A stretch of 64,000 bases of DNA from Kibdelosporangium sp. MJ126-NF4 (GCF_000826545.1 NZ_CDME01000004.1:110296-174295); one strand, 5' to 3'. Shown: positions 8,233-17,203, counted from the first letter of the stretch. Notes: generated from the letters alone by a model not told the origin. Numbers and translations: made by a program.

Positions 8233-8966
8233 CCCCGGCGCTCCTGGTCGAAGGCCTCGCGTACGCGTATCCGGACGGGACGCAGGCGTTGTTCGGCGTG
8301 GACCTGCGGATCGAACCGGGCGAGCGCGTCGCGGTTCTCGGGCCGAACGGCGCGGGGAAAACGACGATGGTCATGCACCTCAACGGGGTGCTGCAGGCGG
8401 GCGCCGGGCGGATCTCGGTGGCCGGGCTGGCGGTGGCGAAGGCGAACCTCAAGGAGATCCGGCGGCGGGTGGGCGTGGTCTTCCAGGACCCGGACGACCA
8501 GTTGTTCATGCCGACCGTCGGCGAGGACGTCGCCTTCGGCCCGGCGAACTTCGGCGTGGCCGGACCGGCACTGGCGACGGCGGTCAGCGCGGCCCTGGAC
8601 GCCGTCGGCATGGCGCACCTGCGTGACAAGTCGCCCCTGCACCTGTCGTTCGGCCAACGGCGAAGGGTCGCGGTGGCGACCGTGTTGGCCTGCTCCCCGG
8701 AGATCCTGGTGCTGGACGAACCGTCGGCCAACCTCGAACCGATCGCCCGGCGCGAACTGGCAGAGGTCCTGCTTTCTTTGAACCGCACCATGTTGATGGT
8801 CACGCACGACCTGCCGTACGCGCTGCAGCTGTGTCCACGCAGCATCCTGATCGACGGCGGCGTGATCGTGGCGGACGGCCCGACGGAGAAAATCCTGGCC
8901 GACACGGACCTGTTGGCCCAGCACAGGCTTGAGCTGCCGTACGGATTCCGTATTCCGCTAGCATGA
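8229..8966 (+). CDS. cbiO: ECF transporter ATPase CbiO
   Basis: ABC ATPase of 245 residues. Walker A GPNGAGKT is at 38-45, the Q-loop in VFQDPDDQLF near 86, the ABC signature LSFGQ at 139-143, Walker B ILVLDE at 159-164, and the switch His in VTHDL at 193. The QDPDDQLF motif is typical for ECF ATPases. A single ATPase is encoded, so it should act as a homodimer. The start overlaps cbiQ by 4 nt. Confidence 0.95.
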   Translation: MTPALLVEGLAYAYPDGTQALFGVDLRIEPGERVAVLGPNGAGKTTMVMHLNGVLQAGAGRISVAGLAVAKANLKEIRRRVGVVFQDPDDQLFMPTVGEDVAFGPANFGVAGPALATAVSAALDAVGMAHLRDKSPLHLSFGQRRRVAVATVLACSPEILVLDEPSANLEPIARRELAEVLLSLNRTMLMVTHDLPYALQLCPRSILIDGGVIVADGPTEKILADTDLLAQHRLELPYGFRIPLA

Positions 8967-9634
8967 CTGGCATGGCAGCGACCGTCTGGCTGGTCCGGCA
9001 CGGGGAAAGCCGGGCGAACGCGGGCAGTCACACCACCGGGTCTGCCACCAACCCGCTGACGCCACTCGGCGAGCAACAGGCGGTCATTGTCGCCGAGAAC
9101 TTCTCCGAGGCACCGGATCTGGTGGTCCACTCGCCGTTCCTGCGCGCCCGGCAGACAGCCCAGCCGACCATCGACCGGTTCCCCGCCACACCGGTCGCGC
9201 AGTGGCCCATCGAGGAGTTCAGCTACCTCGGCCGGTTCCACGGCTCACCGACAACAACGAAACACCGCGCACCGGCGGTACGGGATTACTGGCAGACAGC
9301 GGATCCCCACTACCGCGACGACGACAACTCCGAGTCCTTTGTGGATGTTTATGCCCGGGCTCGCGGATTCCTCCGCTGCCTCGCCGAAGCGGACTGCGAC
9401 CGGGTGGCCGCCTTCACCCACGGCATGTTCATGCGCGTCGTCCTGTGGGTGCTGCTCACCGGCGAGGAAGTCCCCGACAGCGAGAGCATGCGCCGGTTCC
9501 ACACCTTCCGCCAGGCAAGCCTCATCCCCAACGGCTCCATCCTGCCACTGCACGCCCACGGCGAGCACGGCTACCAGTTCCTGAGTACGACAACCGCCCA
9601 CCTTCCGCCGGAACTGCGCAGCGGCGGAATCTGA
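8963..9634 (+). CDS. Histidine phosphatase family protein
   Basis: Phosphoglycerate-mutase-like phosphatase of 223 residues with the phospho-acceptor motif LVRHGES near the N terminus, a DLVVHSPFLRARQTAQPT segment supplying the second Arg, and the C-terminal His in AAFTHGMFMRV. The first ATG overlaps the cbiO stop; ATG at 8972 is an alternative. It is attached to the transport operon by overlap, but its substrate is unknown. A cobamide phosphatase (CobC-like) role is possible given the neighbours but not shown. Confidence 0.82.
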   Translation: MTGMAATVWLVRHGESRANAGSHTTGSATNPLTPLGEQQAVIVAENFSEAPDLVVHSPFLRARQTAQPTIDRFPATPVAQWPIEEFSYLGRFHGSPTTTKHRAPAVRDYWQTADPHYRDDDNSESFVDVYARARGFLRCLAEADCDRVAAFTHGMFMRVVLWVLLTGEEVPDSESMRRFHTFRQASLIPNGSILPLHAHGEHGYQFLSTTTAHLPPELRSGGI

Positions 9635-9655
9635 TCATTGCGGCAGGATGGTCGG

Positions 9656-10105
9656 ATGGAGATCAGCTCTTTCACAGAATCCGACCGCGCCGACTGGGAA
9701 GTGCTGGCCCGCAGCCACCACACCCACTTCGAGACCGACGTCGGTGCCGAAGGCTACGAACGAACCTGGCGGCGGCTGCTCGACGGTGACCAGATCCGCG
9801 GGATCGCCGCGCGGCTGGACGGCAGGATGGTCGGCATCGCGCACTACCTGTTCCACAGCGGCGTCTGGTCAGCGGGGCGATGCTATCTGGCGGACCTGTT
9901 CGTGGACCCGGAAGTCCGGCGGCGGGGTGTCGCGACGGCGATGATCGAGTGGGTGGCGCGGGACGCCGAGGAGCACGGCGCCCCAAGCCTGTACTGGAAC
10001 ACGTTGGACAACGCTCCCGCTCGCGCGCTGTACGACAAACTGGCCATCTTCCGGGGCCACATCCTCTACACCTACCGGCGCGACACGACCCCTGTCAGAG
10101 CATGA
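9656..10105 (+). CDS. GNAT-family N-acetyltransferase
   Basis: A 149-residue acetyl-CoA-dependent acetyltransferase. The acetyl-CoA binding signature is in DLFVDPEVRRRGVATAMIEW (motif A, R-R-G-V-A), followed by WNTLDNAPARALYDKL, the typical C-terminal half. The start is the ATG giving MEISSFTESD, after a GGCAGGA-like element. It lies 21 bp after the phosphatase gene. The acceptor is unknown. Confidence 0.85.
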   Translation: MEISSFTESDRADWEVLARSHHTHFETDVGAEGYERTWRRLLDGDQIRGIAARLDGRMVGIAHYLFHSGVWSAGRCYLADLFVDPEVRRRGVATAMIEWVARDAEEHGAPSLYWNTLDNAPARALYDKLAIFRGHILYTYRRDTTPVRA

Positions 10106-10189
10106 ATCCTGTGCCGCAACGGCAAGAGTCGAAGGAGGACGCGGGACGACGAACACGGCGCCTTGCCTCGCACCCCAGGGCATGCCGCA

Positions 10190-10219
10190 CCCAACCCGGG
10201 CAGGTCCCGTCAAAGCCGG
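10190..10219 (+). repeat. IS-end-like sequence with CCCAACCCGGG flank (outer left)
   Basis: CCCAACCCGGG (10190-10200) is followed by CAGGTCCCGTCAAAGCCGG, a slightly degenerate copy of the intact left IS end at 10690-10709, which has the same 11-mer before it. The gap from 10106 to the transposase holds no gene that I can support, only this repeat system. Confidence 0.7.
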
Positions 10220-10342
10220 GAAGTTGGTCGTGTGTTGTGGATGGTATGCGGGTTTCGGCTGGAGGACGGCCGCCGCGCGTAAGAGCGCAGGGGTGCGTGG
10301 CGTGCGCGCGCGAACGCTCAGGGGTGTGGTTCGTGGGGTGTC

Positions 10343-10605
10343 CCTCCCGTATGGCCTGGGCGAAGCCATACCACGACGTGTCGGGAGGTCGGCCTACGAA
10401 ACTGGCGTGCCCGGCGCGAGGCGGTACCGATCTCCCGGCACGTCGTGGTTTCCTTTGGCAGGTCATACGGGAGGGGCGCCCCGCGCCCCCCACTCGACCC
10501 AGGAAGCCACGTGGGTTAAGCGAACCGGCTGGGCGAACAGAGTTTGTGTGTGTCCCTCTTGGCGGCCTGCCCGCCGGCGAGGCATCTCTTTTTCTTCCCC
10601 CGCTG
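10343..10605. repeat. Left arm of large inverted repeat, with 132-bp palindromic element
   Basis: Positions 10343-10474 form an imperfect palindrome bounded by CCTCCCGTATG and CATACGGGAGG, with a second internal pair around CACGACGTG(T/C)CGGGAG. The whole unit and about 130 bp after it (to about 10605) recur in opposite orientation at 12150-12427, on the other side of the insertion sequence, at roughly 75-80% identity by eye. It is MITE-like or REP-like, non-coding. Confidence 0.75.
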
Positions 10606-10689
10606 ACACGCGACCGACTGGCCGACTGGCCGACTGTGACCGAAACCTTGGTTCCACGCCCCATAAGACAGTCCCCCGCCCAACCCGGG

Positions 10690-12002
10690 CAGGGCTCCGT
10701 CAAAGTCGGTGACCCGTATGAGTGCGGGCACGGCCTCTAGTTGATCATGAGAGTGTCTACGTCACACGATCATGTGAGAGAGCCGTGCCTGCCGCGTTAT
10801 CTTCGCCGATCACCGCTGTGCTGGATCAACTGGGCCCGGTGACCGTGGACCATGCCGCTGACCTGCGGGAGTTGCTGGCCCGGATCGAGGATCCGCGGGA
10901 CGCTCGGGGTGTTCGGCATTCGCTGGCGGCGGTGCTGACCTTGGCGGCGGTCGCGGTCGCCGCCGGTGCCCGGTCGATCGCGGCGATCTGGGAATGGGCG
11001 GCTGACCTGCCGCAGTGGGCGTTACGAGAGGCTGGCGCGCGATGGGATCCGCGACGCGCCGTGTTTGTCGTGCCGAGTGAGCCCACTCTGCGCCGGGCGT
11101 TGTCCGGGCTGGACGGTGACGCGCTCGACATCGTGGTCCATGCCTGGATCGCCAGCCGGCACCAGCCTGGCCAGGGCCCGCGGGAGGGTGAAGTGGCCGC
11201 GATCGCGATCGATGGCAAGGCCCTGCGAGGGACCTTCGCGCGGACCGGGGGTGGCGGGGTGCATCTGCTGGCCGGGATCAGCCACACCGTCGGCATCGTG
11301 ACCGGCTGTCAGCAGTTGGTACCGGTCGGGACCAGCGAGGTCGCCTGGGTGGAATCCCTGTTCCAGGGTATCGACATCACCGATGTCGTGATCACCGCCG
11401 ACAGTCTGCACACCACCCGCGCCGCCGCCCGCCATCTGACCGGCCGTGGCGGGCACTACGTGTTCGTCGTGAAAAAACAGTCCCGGCGCCTGCATGACCT
11501 GGTGCACGCACTGCCCTGGGCCCGTGCTGAGCAGCACATCACGCTGGAGAAAGCGCATGGCCGGATCGAACACCGCGCCCTGCGACTCCTCCCCGCCCCG
11601 GACAGCATGGTTTCCCTGGCACCGCACAGGTTTTCCGGATCACCCGCGACCGCACCGACCGCGCCACCGGCACACACGAAAGCCACACCTGGGTCGGTGT
11701 CACCAGCCTCCCCGCCCACCTGGCCGACCCGGCCCGGATCGCGGCCCTGCTGCGCGGGCACTGGCAGATCGAAAACAGACTGCACTGGGTCCGCGACACC
11801 GCCTACCGCGAAGACGCGTCCCGGGTCCGCACCGGCACCGCACCCCGCGCCATGGCCACCCTGCGCAACCTCGCCATCAGCGCCCTACGCCTCACCGGCG
11901 CCACCAACATCGCCCAAGCACTACGCGCCATGAGCCGAGACATCACCCGACCCCTCACACTCCTCGGAATCCCCACCACCAACCGACTTTGACGGAGCCC
12001 TG
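10690..12002 (+). mobile_element. ISAs1-like insertion sequence with 20-bp perfect inverted ends
   Basis: The left end CAGGGCTCCGTCAAAGTCGG (10690-10709) is the exact reverse complement of 11983-12002. The element is 1.31 kb and carries one ISAs1-type transposase, matching the family's size and its CAGGG termini. It is flanked by the 11-mer CCCAACCCGGG at 10679-10689 and 12004-12014, which could be a target-site duplication with one extra A at 12003. The transposase is frameshifted, so the copy is probably immobile by itself. Confidence 0.85.
10785..11992 (+). pseudogene. ISAs1-family transposase, frameshifted
   Basis: DDE transposase of about 402 residues if repaired. The first frame reads from the GTG at 10785 through DPRDARGVRHSL, the first catalytic Asp in IAIDGKALRG, ITADSLHTT, VVKKQSRRLHDLVHALPW and HGRIEHR. 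Around 11610-11612 the frame breaks: with one added T the text would read through [17 protein letters not shown] into the family C terminus [20 protein letters not shown] and [12 protein letters not shown], ending at 11992. A single-base loss in a T run is the simplest cause. A TTA codon (10797-10799) lies near the start. Confidence 0.85.
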
Positions 12003-12003
12003 A

Positions 12004-12031
12004 CCCAACCCGGGGGGCGTCCCTGCTCCAG
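12004..12031 (+). repeat. 28-bp direct repeat, copy 1 (inner right flank)
   Basis: The 28 bp starting CCCAACCCGGGGGGCG are identical to 12513-12540. Each copy follows an IS right end, perfect at 11983-12002 and degenerate at 12493-12512. The stretch 11993-12682 holds only repeats and no gene I can support. Confidence 0.7.
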
Positions 12032-12149
12032 CCTACAGGCAATAACGCCTGGTCAACGGGTTACTGGCGGGTTGTGGACAACGAGATTCGCCGATGATCC
12101 CTTCGCCTCAGGGACGAGACTGTGATGCCCGCCGTGTCGGGCCTTGTTC

Positions 12150-12427
12150 CCGACACTCGAGTTCACTGGTGGCACAAAGAGAATGTCCTCGCCGGACGGC
12201 AGGCCACCAAGAGGGAAACCAACACATGGTCTGCCCACCCGGTTGGCTCAGCCCACGTGACTTCCCGGGTCCAGTGGTAGAGAGGCGTGGTCGGTCCCCT
12301 CCCGTATGACCTGCCAGAGGAAACCACGACGTGCCGGGAGATCGGTACCGCCTGCGCTGTGGGTCGGTTTGCGTAGGCCGACCTCCCGACACGCCATGGT
12401 ATGGCTACGCCCAGGCCATACGGGAGG
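12150..12427. repeat. Right arm of large inverted repeat, with 130-bp palindromic element
   Basis: Positions 12298-12427 form the second palindromic unit, bounded by CCTCCCGTATG and CATACGGGAGG, and it is nearly the reverse complement of 10343-10474. The adjoining bases back to about 12150 match the reverse complement of 10475-10605, including the shared CACGTGGG and CCTCTTGG(C/T)GGCCTGC segments. Together the arms bracket the insertion sequence symmetrically. Confidence 0.75.
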
Positions 12428-12492
12428 AAACCAACCACGAAGCACCCGCTTGCGCTATGCGCGCAAGACTTGCGCTTGTTTTGCGCGCAACC

Positions 12493-12540
12493 CCGACTTT
12501 GATGGAACGCTGCCCAACCCGGGGGGCGTCCCTGCTCCAG
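12493..12540 (+). repeat. Degenerate IS right end plus 28-bp flank (outer right)
   Basis: CCGACTTTGATGGAACGCTG (12493-12512) matches the intact right IS end at 17 of 20 positions and is followed directly by the same 28-bp sequence as at 12004. With 10201-10219 it makes an outer pair of inverted IS ends 2.3 kb apart, both flanked outside by CCCAACCCGGG. Confidence 0.7.
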
Positions 12541-12682
12541 TCCTCCGGCGGAGCAAGATCGACAGTGGTTAGGTCGTGCACGCTGTGGACAATCCGATGA
12601 CTGTGGACAACTGGGCAGGATGATCTTCGGCGGCCGCTGCACCGCCGAAGGTCGCGTTAGGCTGACCGTGTGCGAACTCCTG

Positions 12683-13684
12683 TCAGAGCGTGAATCCCGT
12701 GGGGAACGGATCGGCGGGGTCCAGCAGGTACTGTGCCATCCCTGTGATCCACGCGCGGCCGGTCACGGTGGGCACGACGGCTGTCATTGCGCCGACCGTG
12801 GTCTCCTCGGTGAGCCGCCCGGTGAAGGTGGTGCCGAGCAGGGACTCGTTCACGAAGTCCTGCCCCACACCTAGTTCACCGCGTGCGTGCAGTTGTGCCA
12901 TCCGCGCGGAAGTTCCTGTGCCGCAGGGGGATCGGTCGAACCAGCCGGGGTGGATGACCATGGCGTTGCGTGCGTCGCTCGTGGCTGTCGCGGGTGCCAC
13001 CAGTTGGACGTGTTTGCATCCTCCGATCAGGGGGTCGGTGGGGTGGATCGGGCGGCGGTCGGCGTTGATCGCGTCCATGATCCGCAGTCCCGCCGTCAGC
13101 ATTCTGTCCTTTTCGGACTTGTCGAACGGGATTCCGAGGTCCTTGATCGGCAGGATGGCGTAGAAGTTCCCGCCGTAGGCCATGTCGTAGCGGACCTCGC
13201 CGATCCCCGGCACGGTCACGGACGCGTCGAGCTCCAGCGCGAACGAGGGCACGTTCTCGATGGTGACCGACTCGGCACGGCCGTCACGGACACGCACCTC
13301 GGCGACGACGATGCCCGCAGGTGTGTCCAGCCGAACGGTGGTCACGGGTTCGACGACGTCGACCATGCCGGTCTCCACGAGCACGGTCGCCACGCCGATG
13401 GTTCCGTGGCCGCACATCGGCAGGCAGCCGGAGACCTCGATGTAGATCACGCCGGTGTCGGCGTCCGGCCTGGTCGGTGGCTGCAGGATCGCGCCGCTCA
13501 TGGCCGCGTGCCCGCGGGGTTCGTTGACCAGGAACTGGCGGATGTGATCCAGGTTCGCCATGAAGTACGCGCGTTTCTCGGCCATCGTGTCGCCGGGGAC
13601 CACGCCGACGCCGCCGGTGATCACACGGGTCGGCATGCCCTCGGTGTGCGAGTCGACCGCGGTGAAGTAGCGAGCCGCGCGCAT
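12683..13684 (-). CDS. 4-hydroxyproline 2-epimerase (proline racemase family)
   Basis: A 333-residue cofactor-independent epimerase converting trans-4-hydroxy-L-proline to cis-4-hydroxy-D-proline. Both catalytic cysteines are present: C91 in MCGHGTIG and C254 in RSPCGTGTSA. This distinguishes it from the Thr-containing trans-3-hydroxyproline dehydratases. The DSHTEGMPTRVI start is characteristic. It is the last gene of a five-gene operon, 1 bp after the dihydrodipicolinate-synthase-family gene, and the genes upstream in the operon oxidise its product. Confidence 0.92.
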   Translation of the reverse strand: MRAARYFTAVDSHTEGMPTRVITGGVGVVPGDTMAEKRAYFMANLDHIRQFLVNEPRGHAAMSGAILQPPTRPDADTGVIYIEVSGCLPMCGHGTIGVATVLVETGMVDVVEPVTTVRLDTPAGIVVAEVRVRDGRAESVTIENVPSFALELDASVTVPGIGEVRYDMAYGGNFYAILPIKDLGIPFDKSEKDRMLTAGLRIMDAINADRRPIHPTDPLIGGCKHVQLVAPATATSDARNAMVIHPGWFDRSPCGTGTSARMAQLHARGELGVGQDFVNESLLGTTFTGRLTEETTVGAMTAVVPTVTGRAWITGMAQYLLDPADPFPTGFTL

Positions 13685-13685
13685 G

Positions 13686-14585
13686 TCAGGCTCCCACCGC
13701 GCGCCGCATGTCGGCCTTCAGTGCCGTGAGTTGCTCAGCGGACAACGGTCCACGGGGTGGCCTGCACGGTCCGCCATAGCGGCCGACGTAGTCCATGCCG
13801 TACTTGATCGCCTGGACGAACTCGGTCCGGGAGTCCCAGCGGAACGCCCCGATCATGGATTCGTACAGCGCGCGGGCGTCGGCCAGTTTTCCGTCCATGG
13901 CGAGGGAGAACAGTCGCGCGGACTCGGCGGGGAAGACGTTCGGGAACCCGGCGAACCAGCCCGTCGCCCCCATCAACACCGACTCGACCAGCACGTCGTC
14001 GGCTCCGGCGACCACGGTCAGGCTCGGCGCGACATCGCGGATCTCGGTCACGCGACGCACATCGCCGGAGAACTCCTTGACCGCGACCACGTTGTCGATC
14101 TGGGCGATCTCCGCGAGCACGGCCGGGGTCAGGTCGACCTTGGTGTCGAACGGGTTGTTGTAGACCATCACCGGCAGGCCCACCGACGCGACCTGCTCGA
14201 AGTGCTTGATCACTTCGGACGGGTTGGCCCGGTACAGCGTGGGTGGCAGGCAGAGCACGCCGTCCGCGCCGTCCTGCGCCGCCACCTCGGCCCAGTGCCG
14301 TGCCTGGTGCGAGCCGACGCCGTGCACGCCGACCACGACGATTCCCTTGTCGCCGACGGCGTCGATCGCGGTCCGCGCCACCGCCCTGCGCTCGTCGTCG
14401 GTCAGTGAGGAGTACTCGCCGAGCGACCCGTTCGGGCCGACGCCCCGGCATCCGTTCTCGATCAGCCAGCGGCAGTGGTCTGCGTAGCGGTCCAGGTCGA
14501 CGCGGAGTCCGGCCGGTGCGTCCGGGTCCTCGGCGTAGGGCAACGCGGTCGCGACGATGACGCCGCCGAGCTTTTCCTCGGTCAT
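13686..14585 (-). CDS. Dihydrodipicolinate synthase family; likely pyrroline-hydroxycarboxylate deaminase
   Basis: Class I aldolase-fold enzyme, 299 residues, with the Schiff-base Lys170 in VVAVKEFSGD and Tyr142 in MVYNNPF. In hydroxyproline operons the family member deaminates 1-pyrroline-4-hydroxy-2-carboxylate to 2-oxoglutarate semialdehyde, and that is inferred here. The binding motif is NGSLGEY in place of the DapA-type GTTGE, so lysine biosynthesis is unlikely. GAGGAGG lies 5 nt before the ATG, which overlaps the previous stop (ATGA). Confidence 0.88.
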   Translation of the reverse strand: MTEEKLGGVIVATALPYAEDPDAPAGLRVDLDRYADHCRWLIENGCRGVGPNGSLGEYSSLTDDERRAVARTAIDAVGDKGIVVVGVHGVGSHQARHWAEVAAQDGADGVLCLPPTLYRANPSEVIKHFEQVASVGLPVMVYNNPFDTKVDLTPAVLAEIAQIDNVVAVKEFSGDVRRVTEIRDVAPSLTVVAGADDVLVESVLMGATGWFAGFPNVFPAESARLFSLAMDGKLADARALYESMIGAFRWDSRTEFVQAIKYGMDYVGRYGGPCRPPRGPLSAEQLTALKADMRRAVGA

Positions 14586-15838
14586 GTTTCCTCCTCGGCT
14601 GCGAGTTCGCCCAGGCGCAGCGGTGCCGCTATCGGGCGTCGTTCGGGGAATGCCACTCCGGTCAGGTCTGCGGCGTTGCGCAGGCAGGTCCGGCCTTGGC
14701 AGCGGCCAAGGCCCACTCGGCTGACCAGCTTCACGGTCCGTGCGCCGGTGGCGGCTCGGGTGCTGACGGCATCGCACAGCGCGCCGTACGTGACTCGCTC
14801 GCAGCGGCAGACGACGGTGTCGGTGGCCAGCCAGTCGCGCCACCCCGGTCCGATCGGGTACGCCTGGGCCAAGGCGGCCGCGAACCTGCGGCCTTGTCGT
14901 ACTTTCCGCAGTGCGTCGTGGGGCACCCGGCCGCCGACTGCGGCGATCCCGGCGACGGTTCCCTCGGCGGCGGCGAGGTCCGCGCCGCCGATCCCGGTGA
15001 TCTCCCCGGCCGCGAACACGCCGGGGACTGACGTCGCCTGTGTGAAGCTGACCTTCACAAACCCGTCGGCCAGGTCACAGCCCGCCGCGACCGCGAGTTC
15101 GAGTTGCGGGGTGAAGCCGTGGGCGACGCACACCGCGTCGGCCTCGACCTGCTCGGTGCTCAGGATGTTCCAGTTCTCGTCGAGCCGGGCGACGGTCGCG
15201 GCCTGGACGTGGCCGTCTCCGTGGACCGCCACGACCGCTGTTCGCGGGCGGTACGGGATGCGGTGGCGCGCCAGGTGAGCCAGGTACCGCGTGGCCTCGC
15301 CGAGCTTGTGTCTCCCTGCGAACGGGGCGCGCAGCCAGCGCGCCGGGGAGTTGGCCTCTAGGACGGCGATCACGTCGGCGCCGACGTCGGTCAACGACTT
15401 CGTGACGGCCAGCAGGAACGGCCCGGTCCCGGCGACGAGTACGCGGCGGCCGATCGGGAGGCGCTGTTCCTTGGCCAGGATCTGGGCAGCTCCGGCGGTG
15501 TACACACCGCGCATGTCCCAGCCCGGGAACGGCACGACGCGGTCATGGGCGCCGGTCGCGAGCACAAGCGCGTCGGCGTCGACCACCCTGGCTTTTCTAT
15601 CCGGCCCGTCGGCTGGACCGGACAGCAGGTGCACGCGGCGGCCTTCGATCGCCCAGACCACGGTGCTCGGCAGGTGTTCGACGCCGGGAAGCGTGCGTGG
15701 ACGGTCGTAGGGCTGGCGGAAGAACTGGCCGCCCACGGACGGCCCGGAATCGACGAGGACCACGTGCGCACCGCGCGTGGACGCTGCCCGTGCGGCGCTG
15801 ATTCCGGCGGGTCCGGCGCCGATGACGACCACCTTCAT
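14582..15838 (-). CDS. FAD-dependent D-hydroxyproline dehydrogenase subunit, HcnB/SoxA-like
   Basis: A pyridine-nucleotide-disulphide-oxidoreductase-like flavoprotein of 418 residues: FAD site VVVIGAGPAGISAARAA at the N terminus, second nucleotide site RRVLVAGTGPFLLAV, and GVFAAGEITGIGGADLA. The C terminus has a BFD-like [2Fe-2S] module with cysteines in VVCRCERV and GRCQGRTCLRNA. Together with the small ferredoxin-like protein and the DadA-type protein it makes the heteromeric dehydrogenase known from hydroxyproline clusters. The start ATG (MKVVVIGAG) overlaps the ferredoxin-like gene's stop. Confidence 0.88.
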   Translation of the reverse strand: MKVVVIGAGPAGISAARAASTRGAHVVLVDSGPSVGGQFFRQPYDRPRTLPGVEHLPSTVVWAIEGRRVHLLSGPADGPDRKARVVDADALVLATGAHDRVVPFPGWDMRGVYTAGAAQILAKEQRLPIGRRVLVAGTGPFLLAVTKSLTDVGADVIAVLEANSPARWLRAPFAGRHKLGEATRYLAHLARHRIPYRPRTAVVAVHGDGHVQAATVARLDENWNILSTEQVEADAVCVAHGFTPQLELAVAAGCDLADGFVKVSFTQATSVPGVFAAGEITGIGGADLAAAEGTVAGIAAVGGRVPHDALRKVRQGRRFAAALAQAYPIGPGWRDWLATDTVVCRCERVTYGALCDAVSTRAATGARTVKLVSRVGLGRCQGRTCLRNAADLTGVAFPERRPIAAPLRLGELAAEEET

Positions 15839-16038
15839 GACGAGGTCCGAACAGTGTCGCCATCCGCCACTGTCCGCTGGCACGCGCGGACGTCCGGCAC
15901 ATCGTTCAGCGTGACTACACAGTCGAAGCAGACACCGATCCCGCAGAAGATCCGGCCGCTTCCCCTGCTGTGAAGTACCGCTGCAATGGTCTGGCCGGGC
16001 TGGACGGCCACGGTCTGGCCGTCGACAGTCACGCGCAT
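15835..16038 (-). CDS. Small [2Fe-2S] ferredoxin-like subunit, HcnA-type
   Basis: A 67-residue protein carrying a plant-type [2Fe-2S] site: cysteines in IFCGIGVCFDC and, 13 residues later, in RACQRTV. It would pass electrons within the D-hydroxyproline dehydrogenase. It overlaps the DadA-type gene by 10 bp and the FAD gene by 4 bp, so the three are tightly coupled, consistent with a stoichiometric complex. Confidence 0.88.
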   Translation of the reverse strand: MRVTVDGQTVAVQPGQTIAAVLHSRGSGRIFCGIGVCFDCVVTLNDVPDVRACQRTVADGDTVRTSS

Positions 16039-17177
16039 GTCATCACCGCCGGACGGTCTACTCGGAAGGGGACGGGGTCGACCTCGGGTTCTCGTCCGAG
16101 GAACAGGTCAGCCAGCAGGTGGCCCGTCGCGGCGGCCAGTCCGATTCCTGCGCCTTCGTGGCCGGTGGCGTGCCAGAGTCCGGGTACTCGCGGGTCCGGG
16201 CCGATCACGGGCAGGTGGTCGGGCGCGTATGGCCGGAATCCACCGTACGCGCGCATGATCGGGATGGTGGCCAGGCTGGGAAAGAGCCGGACCGCCTTGC
16301 GGGCCAGTTCGCGCAGCACGGCCACCCGGATGGTCTCGTCGAAGCCGACGCGTTCCCGGCTCGACCCGATCAGGATCGTGCCCGCGCGCGTGGATTCGAC
16401 CACCGTGGACGTTTGCAGGTCAGCGGCCCCGCTCTCCACCGCGCCCACGTAGTCCGCGTCGTACACCTTGTGCCGCACGGTGTACGAGGTATGGCTCGTC
16501 ACGAGGACCACTCCCCTGCGCGGCTGGATGTCGATCGGCGCGCCCGCTTCCCGGCTGAACCGACCGGCCCACGGGCCGCAGGCGTTGACCACCGCGCCGC
16601 AGTGAAGGAAACCTTCAGAGGTCCGCAGCCCGCCTGGTCGCAGCCCCAGCGCGGTGACGCCACCGCGGACCTGACCGCCGCGCCGTCGCACCGCGGCCAG
16701 CAAGGTCGTCGCCGCCAGAACGGGCTGGAGTTGTGCGTCGTCGGGGTAGTGCACGGCGGCGAGCACGTCCCGGTTCAGGTTCGGTTCGAGCGCCACCGCG
16801 TCGGCCGCTGTGATCTCCTCCGCGCGGACACCGGCGCGGCGTTGGTTCTCGGCGAACTCGGCCAGCGCGTCGGCGTTCTCCAGCGCGACCACCAGGCCGC
16901 CTTTCGCGTCCCATTCCACCTCGGCCTGCCCGGGTCCCAGCAGGTCAGCGAGGGTGGCCAGTAATTTCGGCCACCGGGCGACCGAGGCCTGGGCCAGCGC
17001 GAGCTCGGGGCCGGGCGACTTGTCGGACAGCAGGACATTGCCCTCGCCCGCCGCGGTCGTGCCGCCCGCTGGCGCGCCCTGGTCGATGACGGTGACCCGG
17101 ACTCCGGCCGCGCTGAGCGCCTCGGCGCACGCCGCGCCGATGATGCCCGCTCCGACGACCACGACGTCCGGCTGCAT
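16029..17177 (-). CDS. DadA/glycine-oxidase-type FAD oxidoreductase (D-hydroxyproline dehydrogenase catalytic subunit)
   Basis: D-amino-acid-oxidase family flavoprotein, 382 residues. It starts MQPDVVVVGAGIIGAACAEA (Rossmann FAD motif), with GGTTAAGEGNVLLSDK, a VVNACGPWAG segment, and the C-terminal GFRPYAPDHLPVIGPDP and GHEGAGIGLAAATG motifs. It should oxidise cis-4-hydroxy-D-proline and hand electrons to the partner FAD/[2Fe-2S] proteins. It is the first structural gene of the operon, downstream of the XRE-cupin gene on the same strand. Confidence 0.88.
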   Translation of the reverse strand: MQPDVVVVGAGIIGAACAEALSAAGVRVTVIDQGAPAGGTTAAGEGNVLLSDKSPGPELALAQASVARWPKLLATLADLLGPGQAEVEWDAKGGLVVALENADALAEFAENQRRAGVRAEEITAADAVALEPNLNRDVLAAVHYPDDAQLQPVLAATTLLAAVRRRGGQVRGGVTALGLRPGGLRTSEGFLHCGAVVNACGPWAGRFSREAGAPIDIQPRRGVVLVTSHTSYTVRHKVYDADYVGAVESGAADLQTSTVVESTRAGTILIGSSRERVGFDETIRVAVLRELARKAVRLFPSLATIPIMRAYGGFRPYAPDHLPVIGPDPRVPGLWHATGHEGAGIGLAAATGHLLADLFLGREPEVDPVPFRVDRPAVMTCA

Positions 17178-17187
17178 GACCACCACC

Positions 17188-17203
17188 GTTCATTAAAGTG
17201 AAC
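17188..17203. promoter_or_regulatory. Palindrome upstream of the hydroxyproline operon
   Basis: GTTCATTAAAGTGAAC is an inverted repeat (GTTCA...TGAAC) lying 11 bp before the start of the first catabolic gene. It is AT-rich compared with its surroundings and is the likely binding site of the adjacent XRE-cupin regulator. Confidence 0.5.

Noticed and set aside
10106..12682. CRISPR-like array in the repeat-rich interval
   Set aside because: Repeats are inverted, irregularly spaced and palindromic at 130 bp; no regular spacers and no cas genes.
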